From: Pirellulales bacterium
GTDB taxonomy: Bacteria > Planctomycetota > Planctomycetia > Pirellulales > JAEUIK01
DNA: 64,000 nucleotides
Direction: 5' to 3'
NCBI GenBank assembly: GCA_019694435.1
Contig: JAIBBZ010000007.1
Coordinates: forward strand, 1 to 64,000
The position numbers were made by a program, and so were the translations under genes. Below the pieces are notes generated by a model. That model saw nothing but the letters and a program-made list of their open reading frames with translations. It did not search any database and was not told where the DNA came from. Positions 32,940 to 42,300 of the stretch are shown here, piece by piece; the first letter of the stretch is position 1; each line of letters begins with the position of its first letter.

Positions 32940-35900
32940 GGCGAATCCTGCGCTGCGGGTGCCACGGCGACGGCGACGATCTGCTCGGTTGCCTGCATGA
33001 TGTGCACGGGGAGCGTGCGCCCCTGGTATTCGGGATACACATCGGCCAATCGAGACGATAGCTCGAGCTCAATCACGCCGCTGGCTGGATCAACGGCGCA
33101 AATTCGAAGCAAATCGAGATCGGCGATCAACACGGGCCCCAGGGCCGAACGCACCGCGAGTTTCGCGGCCTTGGCCCACGCGCGCGCAGTTTCTGGAGCG
33201 CCGGGCACTGCCGAGAGCACTTGAACTTCGCCGGCATCGAGCTGTGGCGCATCGTCCTCAGACGCGGGCAATTCGGCGAGGCCGACCCCACACCAGGCGC
33301 GACGCGTCGCGACGGCCACGATGGCTGTGGGCGACGTGGCCACCGTGACGGTGGGAAAGCCTGGGGGGCGCCGACCATCGCTTAATCGGATCGACGACCG
33401 ACCATAGCTGTCGGCCGCGCATTCCAGATCGGCGATGAACAGCTTTTCGCCCGAGTGCGCCCGCCAATACTGCCGGGCGGCATCCTTCAAGGCGATCGCG
33501 CCGAACAGCCAGGCTGTACGTTCCGCGTTGCTCCACCGCGCGGCGCGAAACGTCTGCATCTCGCTCTCGCAGAGCGTGACCCTGGCCGCAGCTTCTTGCA
33601 TGTTGCTCTGCGCGATGTCGCCGCGTGGGTCGAGCCGCACACACGCCACGTCCGCCTCGTTGCCCCGCACAGCATCCGGTAAACCCTCGGGCCACGACTT
33701 GCAGATGAAATATTCGTCCTTGGGCCCGTTGAAATTCACCTCGCAGAGCGGCAAGTAGAACCGCCAGCATTTGACGCCCGTCAAGCGGCACCAGAGCGAG
33801 CCGTCGGCGTGGACGATTTCACCACCGTGAGTAAATTGACGCGGCGAGGCATGGACAATGTAGTTGTAGACATCCATCTTCGAGCCGACCGCCGGGCTCG
33901 GGCCAAAGAACTCGATGCGCTTCAGCTCGAACGGCAGCAAGATGCGCCCGGATTGATCCGCCTGCTCCAGGTGCCAGGCAGCAGCGGGGTGCATGCCGAC
34001 GTCGACCGTCACCGGGTCGATCAAGAATCGCGGCTCGGGCAGCGAGCGGAACAATTGCGAGCGCGGCAACACCTCGAGCCGGGCCGCGAGTCCTTCCTCG
34101 CCAAACCGTACGAGTTGCTGGACGCCCTGAAACGAGGGGCCGTGAAACAAGTTGCGGTACAACGTGGCGAGCGTGACCCGGCAGGGTTGTTCGCCCTGAA
34201 ACGTGGGCGGGGCCACGCGCGGCGCCGGAGCGTATCGCGGCGCCAGTTCGACGGTACCCCGGGCGACGAGCCCCGCGTCGAGCGTGGCGCCGGCCACGGT
34301 GTTCGACTCGGCCGCCAGGCCCAGGTCGCGCACCGCCACCTCGATGCGCACGACGCCGGATTGCGTTTGTTCGGGTTGACGACGCGCCCGGATTTCGGCC
34401 GTGCCTACCCGGCGCTCGTCGAAGGCCAGCCAGCGCAAGATTTGCACTTCGCTCACCGCGGACACGACCATCCCAGGGACAAGCTGGCAAGCTGCCTCGC
34501 TCATCATTTCCAGGATAAAGGTCATCGGCATGACCGGCAGGCCTCGCTGGCTCGGCCGGATGCGACTGATGTCGCGGCCACCGACGGTATGTTCGTCGGC
34601 ATAACAGTCTTCGGCCAGGTCGAGCGCGCGATGGATCAGCAACTCGGTGCCGGGTTGATGTTGCACGAGCTTGCCGGCAAGGGGCCATGCGTCGAGTGCC
34701 ACCGGCGCGACGCGCGGCATGGCTGCGGGACCAACAGGCGCCGGCGCGCGGGCCGGTAGCCTCGGTCCGCGGCGCGTTCGCAGATAGTCTTGAAACACGA
34801 GCTGCTGATCGCTCAGAAAACGATCCATCAGGGCCAGGTGCCGTGCCAGCACCTCGCCGGCCCCGGGCTTGGGCGACCGCGGGGCGCGCGGTTTAGCAGC
34901 TGCTTCTTGAACAGGTTGCGCCGCGCGAAGCGGATCGTCGAGCGCACGCACCGACCGGACCGCATAGAGATAACCCGGATCGATCGGCACCCGCTGCACG
35001 GCCAACTGCGCCAGCAGATGGTTGAGCTGGGTGACTCCGTGGCGCCGGGGCAAATCGGCCGGGATCGCGGCCAGCGGGCGCCCGCGGAGAATATCTTGCA
35101 CAAAGGCGGTCAGCAGTCCGCGCGGCCCGGCTTCGACGAAGACACGAATGCCTTCGTCGTAGAGCTGCGTGATCAGCTTTCGAAACTCGACCGGCGAAGA
35201 CCAATGGGCCAGCGCCATCGCGCGGATCGCCTCGGGTTCCTCGGGAAAGGGCCGGGCCGTCGTGCACGAATAGACGCGCCGTTTGGGTGGCGCAAAGTCG
35301 ACCGCGTCGAACATCTCGGTCAACGGACCCATGAACGGCGCGAACAATCGCGTGTGGTAAGGCCGGGAAAACGGCAGCCGCTCGCAGACGACTTTGCGCG
35401 CCTTCAAGGCCTCCTCGACTTGGAGCATGGGTTCGGTAAGCCCCACGATCACGGCCTGATGGGGACAGTTGTCCATCGCCACGAAGACCGCCTGCCGGGG
35501 GCCTGCCGCCAACTCCTCAGGCAGCGTTTCGGCGATGATGGCTTGCAATTTCTCGCTCGGAGCGGCCGCGGCCAACAACAGGGCCTCGGCCTGCTCGCTC
35601 CGCTGCTCGGCTGCGCCCAGGTCGCGCATAGCGCCGATGATCGTCTTCATGTCGGCGGCCGCATCAATCGAACCGGCGGCGGCCAAGGCCGCCAATTCAC
35701 CGGCGCTATGCCCCGCCAGGGCGTCGGGCACCAGGCCGAGCCGTGTCAACAGGTCGAACAGCACGCCGTCGGCCGTCAAGACGCTGAACATGGCATAGTC
35801 GACCTGCCGCAGGTACGACTCGAGCTCATCGCGGCGCTCGGCCGTCAGGTCGCCGGGCGGCTGGAAGAAACGGCTAATCGCCTGCGGACCGGCGTCGCCC

Positions 35901-36385
35901 GCCACGTCGGCGTCGATGCGTTGCAGATGTTCGCCGATTACCGGGAAGGCGCGGCTCAAATCGGCGCACATTCCAGGGTATTGGGCTCCCTCGCCCGGAA
36001 ACAACAAGGCCAGGCCGCCGGAGATGCCCAGCGGCTCAGGCTCGAAGTAGCTGCCCGACGGATCGTGTACGCGTTGCCGGGGACTGGTGCGCAAGTGCTC
36101 GGCGAGCGCCTCGCAGCGGCGACTCAAGTCGGTCAGGTCGCTGGCCACGAACGCGGCGCAGACGGGCTGCATGTTGCGCGCTGAATTGATCGCCCGCGCG
36201 ACGCCAGCGAGTTCGAGATCGTGTCGATCGCGGCAGTAGCGAGCCAGCGTCGTCAATCGCTCGGCAAGCTCCGCGGTCTGCTCGGCCTGCACGAACACGA
36301 GTTCCGTCGGCCACAGGGGCCGCGCCGGCGCATCGCCGGCGGCGCGATTCGAAGGGGATGTGACCGTGGCCATGACGACACTCAT
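32936..36385 (-). CDS. Acyltransferase-dehydratase PKS subunit with degenerate PPTase-like C-terminus
   Basis: The second synthase subunit, 1149 aa. An acyltransferase domain (about 125-430) has ALLFPGEGAQYPGM and the active Ser in GHSAGELAAL (about 221). After a Pro/Ala linker, a PUFA-synthase-like double-hotdog dehydratase follows. Its catalytic His is in DEHTVGGRD (about 593), with GLPVMPMTFILEMMSEA, the second hotdog HGPSFQGVQ (about 750) and an Asp in DPVTVDVGMHPAAA (about 790). The C-terminal 150 residues resemble an Sfp-type phosphopantetheinyl transferase (GVGLAEL near 1031, ARAWAKAAKLAVRSALG near 1071). However, the usual GVDIE Asp and the KEA Glu are not conserved, so activity is doubtful. 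It is coupled by ATGA overlaps to the synthase upstream and the ACP downstream. Confidence 0.85.
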   Translation of the reverse strand: MSVVMATVTSPSNRAAGDAPARPLWPTELVFVQAEQTAELAERLTTLARYCRDRHDLELAGVARAINSARNMQPVCAAFVASDLTDLSRRCEALAEHLRTSPRQRVHDPSGSYFEPEPLGISGGLALLFPGEGAQYPGMCADLSRAFPVIGEHLQRIDADVAGDAGPQAISRFFQPPGDLTAERRDELESYLRQVDYAMFSVLTADGVLFDLLTRLGLVPDALAGHSAGELAALAAAGSIDAAADMKTIIGAMRDLGAAEQRSEQAEALLLAAAAPSEKLQAIIAETLPEELAAGPRQAVFVAMDNCPHQAVIVGLTEPMLQVEEALKARKVVCERLPFSRPYHTRLFAPFMGPLTEMFDAVDFAPPKRRVYSCTTARPFPEEPEAIRAMALAHWSSPVEFRKLITQLYDEGIRVFVEAGPRGLLTAFVQDILRGRPLAAIPADLPRRHGVTQLNHLLAQLAVQRVPIDPGYLYAVRSVRALDDPLRAAQPVQEAAAKPRAPRSPKPGAGEVLARHLALMDRFLSDQQLVFQDYLRTRRGPRLPARAPAPVGPAAMPRVAPVALDAWPLAGKLVQHQPGTELLIHRALDLAEDCYADEHTVGGRDISRIRPSQRGLPVMPMTFILEMMSEAACQLVPGMVVSAVSEVQILRWLAFDERRVGTAEIRARRQPEQTQSGVVRIEVAVRDLGLAAESNTVAGATLDAGLVARGTVELAPRYAPAPRVAPPTFQGEQPCRVTLATLYRNLFHGPSFQGVQQLVRFGEEGLAARLEVLPRSQLFRSLPEPRFLIDPVTVDVGMHPAAAWHLEQADQSGRILLPFELKRIEFFGPSPAVGSKMDVYNYIVHASPRQFTHGGEIVHADGSLWCRLTGVKCWRFYLPLCEVNFNGPKDEYFICKSWPEGLPDAVRGNEADVACVRLDPRGDIAQSNMQEAAARVTLCESEMQTFRAARWSNAERTAWLFGAIALKDAARQYWRAHSGEKLFIADLECAADSYGRSSIRLSDGRRPPGFPTVTVATSPTAIVAVATRRAWCGVGLAELPASEDDAPQLDAGEVQVLSAVPGAPETARAWAKAAKLAVRSALGPVLIADLDLLRICAVDPASGVIELELSSRLADVYPEYQGRTLPVHIMQATEQIVAVAVAPAAQDSP

Positions 36386-39300
36386 GCGTTCTGCGCGGCA
36401 GTGGCGCTAATCTTGCGCGGACGAACCAGGTGCTCGGCACCTCCGGCAATCACCACTTCGCAGGGGCCCTTCTCGCTCGTCGCGATTTCGGCCAGCACAA
36501 AGCGGGGGCCCTCTGCGGGCGTGATGAGCTTCAATCCGCGCCGGACGAGGTGTGGTTCGAGTTCGGCGACCATGCCTACGCCCGACCAGGGGCCCCAGGC
36601 GATCGCGCACACGCGGCCGGGCCACCGCCGGTCGAGTTGCGCGGCGAGCTTGCTGAGGACTTCGTTGGCGGCCGCGTAGTCGCTTTGTCCGCGATTGCCG
36701 TAGCGGCTGGCCAGCGACGAAAACAGCACGCAGAACTTGAGTTGCGTGGGGTCGAGCCGCTCGGCCAGGACGAGCGCGCTGTCGACCTTCGTGCGGAACA
36801 CACGGTCGAACGATTCCGGCGTCTTGTCGCGAAGCAGCTTGTCCTCGATGACGCCGGCCCCGTGAACGACCCCCTGAACGCCGCCCGTCGCATTGAGCTG
36901 GTCGATCAGGCGGCCGAACGCGTCGATATCGCGCACGTCGAGGGCATGGTATTCCCAGGTTGCTCCGGCGGCGGCGATCTCGGCCAAGGTGGCCCGGATT
37001 TCGCGAGCCGCGAGCAATTGTCGATGTTCGCGCTCGACGGCCTTGGGCGTGGCCGGCTGCCCGGCGGCCTCGAGCCGTTGGATCAGGGCACGCTTCAACT
37101 CGGCCGGTTCTGTCAAGGCCTGCAGCTCGGTCGGTTCGTCGTCCGACGGCAGCGCCGTACGTCCGACCAGCACCAGGTGCGGCTGTCCGTGGCGCGCCAA
37201 CTCGACAGCCACCTTGGCGGTGATGCCGCGGGCCCCACCGGTGATGAGGATCTTGGCGCCCTGCGGCAACGCGAAGTCGTCGGCCGCCAGATCGATCAAC
37301 GGAGCAGACGCCGGCTTCCAGGTTACGCGGCGATCAGAGATGCCGATTTCGACCGGACCCTCGCGGTCGCTCAACTCGGCCAAGAGTGCCTCGGCCAGCT
37401 CTTCCGGATCACGGGCCAGGTCGACGTCAACGGCCCGTACCAGCACGGCGTCCCATTCCTGGGCGATACATTTGAGCAGGCCGAGGATGCCGCCATGGCC
37501 GGCGCGGAAATGTTCGCTTAAAGGTCCCTGTTCGAAGCCGAGTTGCCCGCCCAACGAGGCCCCGACGAGCAGCAGCGAGCTGCCGTTCGCGCCGGCTTGC
37601 ACGAGATCGTCTTCCAGCGTCCGGGCCAGCAGATAGGTCGATTTCACATCGCGATAGATCTGCTCCGTCAGCGGCACATCGCCTGCCTGGGCGGCCAGCG
37701 GAGCGAGATGCACCAATCCGCCAATCGTGCCGCACTCGTTGCGGAGCCGTTCGGCGAGTGCTTCCACTTGCTCGGCATCGGCCAGGTCCGCCCGGTAGAT
37801 GCCGTCCACTTCGTCGACTGCCGCGGCGCCGGGCACCATGCGTACGAGTACGACTTGCTGTCCGAAATCGGCCAGCCGCGAAGCGAAGTGCCGGGCGATG
37901 CCACGCTGATCGTCGGTGATCACCACGGTGCCCGAGGGAATCAACGGCGCTGCGCCTCCGGGCAGTGGCGCATCGATCAGTTCGACGACGGCACGTTGCA
38001 CCGCGAGTTCGCCGGTTTCCCGATGGGCCGTGGCGTCGAAGCGCGGCGTGCCGTTGGTCCCGGATGATTTTCCATTGGTCTCGGGATGCGACGCGGCGCT
38101 GCCGTTGGTGCCGGCCGTCTGCGGCGTGAGCACGTGTTGCGCCAGGTAGTCGAGAATGCCGCGCAGCGTACGGAGGACCGTCAGCTTTTCCAGTTCGAGC
38201 CGGCCGCCGAGTTCGCTCTCCTTGCCCCCGAGCGACTCGGCCAGCGTACCGAGGATCTCGACGCGCTTGATCGAGTCGACGCCCAGGTCAGCTTCGAGAT
38301 CGAGGTCCAGGTCGAGCATCTCCTGTGGATAACCAGTTCGCTTGCACACCAGGTCCAACAGGCGGCGCGTGAGCTCCTCGCGGGTCACTTCGACCGGCGC
38401 GGCCTCGGCTGCCCCTGCGGACGCTACAACCGGCTGGGCTTCTGCGGAGGGCGTTTCCACGTGCGGCGCCGAGGCTGCCGTGGCAATGGGCATTTCGACT
38501 GCCGCCGGAACGGACGGTAAGGGCGTTTGCGCGAGGGGCCCGCCGGACATCAATTGCAGATAGTCGCGGACCAGGGCCTGCTGGGTATCGAGGAACTTGG
38601 CCATCAAGTCCTGATAGCGGCACAGCACAAGCGTGGCATCGTCGGCCACCTGGTCGGCCGATGCGGCGGTCCAGGCGCCTGTCGTCGCGGCATGGCCGTT
38701 CGTCGCGGCCGGGGAATTCGTATTCAAAGGAGGTTCCGGAAAGTTGTTGGGCAATGGACTCATGGTCAGCGAGGAATCAGGTTTGACTGCGGGGTGATGC
38801 GTGCCGTTCGTCAGGGCCGGGGACGGGGCCGCCGGCAGTTGCGCGGCGGTGACCCGTTGTCCCAGGTGCGGCTGCTCGGGCGCGTTCAGCGGTCGGGCTC
38901 GCACGCCATTGACGATCCAGGTGCTCGGCGTGGGTGGCGGAAGCTCTGACTGCTTTTCCAGATCGGAGAGCGCGAACGGCGACTGGCTGCGGCCCGCCGT
39001 GAGGACATCGACCTCGAGCGGCACGCCGCGCAGCAGGAGCTGTGCCACGCTTTGGACGAGTTGCAAGTGACCCGAGCGACCGCGCAGATCGGTCGCGACG
39101 GCGACGTGATCGCGCTCGCCCAGAATTTGCTTAACCAGCCCGGTCAGGACACCTTGAGGGCCGACCTCGACGAAGACCCGGGCTCCGTCCGCGTACATCG
39201 CCTCGACCTGTTCGATCCAGCGGACCGGCGCCGCGAGGTGCTCGGAAAGCCGTTCGACGATCCGCGTGGGCTCGTCGGGATACGGTGTGGCGGTCGTGTT

Positions 39301-42300
39301 CGAATACACCGCCACGGACGGTGCCATCCAGGCGATCTCGCGCAGCTCGGCGGCGAGATGCGCGGCGGCCGACGCCACGCAGGGCGAATGGAAGCCGCAG
39401 GCGACGGGCAGGTCGCGCGTCTTCAATCGCGCGGCCGCCAGACTCGCCCGGGCCGCTTCGAGCTGGGTGGTGCTGGCCGAAATGACGGTTTGCGACGGGG
39501 AGTTCAGATTGGCCAGCGTGACGCCGGGCAGATCTTGCAGGCATTCGGCCACGGCACGCTGGTCGGCATCGACGGCGAGCAGGCCTTCGGCGTCGCCGCC
39601 GGCCGCGGCAGCCATCAGCACGCCGCGACGATGGGCGAGGTGCAGCAAGTCGGCCGGCGACAGCGTGCCTGCCGCGCACAGTGCGGTCAATTCGCCGAAG
39701 CTGTGGCCGGCCACCATCTCGGCGCTCATGCCCAGCCGGCGCCACAGCGCCCAGGCACCCAGGCTCGCGGCGGCCAGGGCCGGCTGCGCGACGTCGGTGC
39801 GCGCCAGGTCCCGCGCAGCCTGTTGCCGAGCCCCATCGTCGAAGGCCGAGGGCGGATAGATCAACCGTTCCAGCGGCACGTCGAATCTGCCCGACAACTG
39901 CCGCGCGGCAGCGTCGAAGGCCTCGCGCACGCAGTCGAACGAAATCGCCAGATCGGCCAGCATGTTGGGGTATTGCGACCCCTGTCCGGGAAACAAGAGG
40001 GCCACGCGACCGCGATTCGCCGTCGGATGGGCGGCAAAATAGATGCCGCGGGGGTCGGCGTGCTGGGATTCGCTGCCGCGCAGCGCTTGCAGCGCCAATG
40101 GCAACCGCTCGCGAAGTTCGTCGATCGAAGCTACCACCAGCGCCAACGTCGGATGGCCAGGGTCCGTCGAGCTGGCTCGCCAGGTCGACGCTGCGAGATC
40201 GACCAAGCGCGGCTTTCCGCCGCGCGACAACCCCTGCTGGATGTGCTGCGCCATGGCCAGCAGTTTTTCTCGCGTCGGCTGGCGGCAGACGATCAACTCG
40301 GCGTCCCAGGCCTGACGCGATCGGGCAGGCGTCGGGGTGAAGTCGCCGACGTGCTCTTCCAGCACGACATGGAAATTCGTGCCCCCAAAACCGAACGCGC
40401 TGACACCGGCCAGGCGCGGCTCGGCGCCGCCATGAATCCAGGGCCGGGCCTCGGTGTTCAAATACAGCGGGCCCGCGCCAAATCCGGCGCCCGGATTCGG
40501 CGTTTCAACCAGCGTGGGCGGCAGAACTTTGTGATGCAGCGCCAGGGCTGTCTTGATCAGCCCGCCGATGCCTGCGGCGCACTTGCTGTGGCCGATCATC
40601 GACTTGACCGAGCCGACGGCTGTCTGCGCGGGTGTGGCACCTGCTTGCTGCAAGAAGGTACCGAGCGACTCGGACTCGGTGCGATCGCCCACGACCGTTC
40701 CGGTGCCATGCGCTTCGACCAATCCGAGCCGGGCCGGCGAGAGCCCGGCCTGTTCATACGCGCGGCGCAGGGCCCGCATTTGGCCCGAGGCGTTGGGCGC
40801 GGTCAGGCCCTTTTCGCGGCCGTCGCTCGACGAACCAATCCCGCGCACGACGGCCAGCACCTGATCGCCGTCACGCATCGCGTCGGCCAGGCGTTTGAGC
40901 ACGACGACGCCGATACCTTCGCTGAGCACGATGCCATCGGCCGCGGCGTCGAACGGCCGGCACCGGCCTTGGCGCGACAGGGCAAACGTCTTGCTGAAGG
41001 CCATGTAGGCAAACGGTGTTTGGACCGTATCGGCCCCCATGGCCAGGGCCAAATCGCTGGCTCCGGTCTGCAATTCGCGCACTGCGAGCTGCACGGCGGC
41101 CAGCGACGAGGCGCAGGCCGCGTCGACGGCATAATTCGCACCGCCCAGGTCGAACCGATTCGCGACCCGCCCCACGGCGACATTCATCAAGAAGCCGGGA
41201 AACGAGTCTTCTGTCCACTCGGGGAGCATGCCTTCGCAGCGCTCGACGATCTCACGGCCGCGGATCGGCATGCCGGGAACCCCATCGATCAGCGGCATGC
41301 AAGTGCGAAAGCCGTACGCCGTGGCGATCGGGCTGCCGCCGCCGCCGATGCCGCAGATCGCAGCCGTCCGCTCGCGGGCGAACGGGCGTTGCTCATAGCC
41401 CGACTCCCGCAGCGCGTGACGCACCGCCTCGAGCAGCAGCAATTGCAGAGGTTCGACGGCCTTCATCGCGGCCGGCGTGATCCCATAGCGGAACGGATCG
41501 AACTGGATGTCGGATAGAAAACCGCCCCACTTCGAGATGATCTTGTCTTTCGCCATTGGATCGGGGTCGTAGTACAGCGACCAATCCCAATGGGTCGTCG
41601 GGATCTCCGTCACGCTGTAAACGCGGCGCAGAATGTTGTTCCAATATTGCTCCAGGCTGGTAGCGCCGGGATAGAAGCACGACGCGCCGATGACGGCCAC
41701 CTCGCACGGCGATTCGGCACGGTGTCGCGAGTCGCAGGGTTGGATCGTCGTTCGCCGGTCCAGCAGGTGCGCGGCGCCGGTCGACACCTCGGCGTGCAGC
41801 TCGGCGATCGTGATGACTTCGCGGCGCAGCGCGGCGAGTTGGCCGATCATGTACATGCCCCGGCTTTCCTGGTCGGCTTCGGCCACGGGGAACAGCTTGC
41901 CAGGTGCCGCCGTGTCGCTGCCGGCCCGGTCAACCCCCTTCGAGGCGACGCGCAATCGGCCGACGTTCATCCATTCGAGCGACCGCGTGATCTCCTCAGT
42001 CGTGCGACCGGCCTGTTCGAGTTTGCGCTTCTCCTCGGCGAAGTCGTCGCAATAGGGCGTCGGCACGCACCGGATGGCGTGGCCCGTGCCGGTTTCGAGC
42101 AGCACGGTTCGCTCGCAATCGAGGGCCTTGGCCTGAAACCGCGGGACAATCGCCCCGCAGGCTACGGCCTCTTCGGTAAACAGGTAGGCGGTCCCCAGGA
42201 GGGCTCCGACGCGCACGCCGCGTTGCGCGAGCCGTGCGGCCATCGTCGCGACCATTGCGCCGGAAAGCCCGTCGTGAATGCCGCCGGCAAAGACGACGTG

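Noticed and set aside
39052..41517. Long plus-strand frame (821 aa) inside the PKS gene
   Set aside because: Antisense to the KS and AT domains with low-complexity Arg/Gly/His composition; no independent domain.
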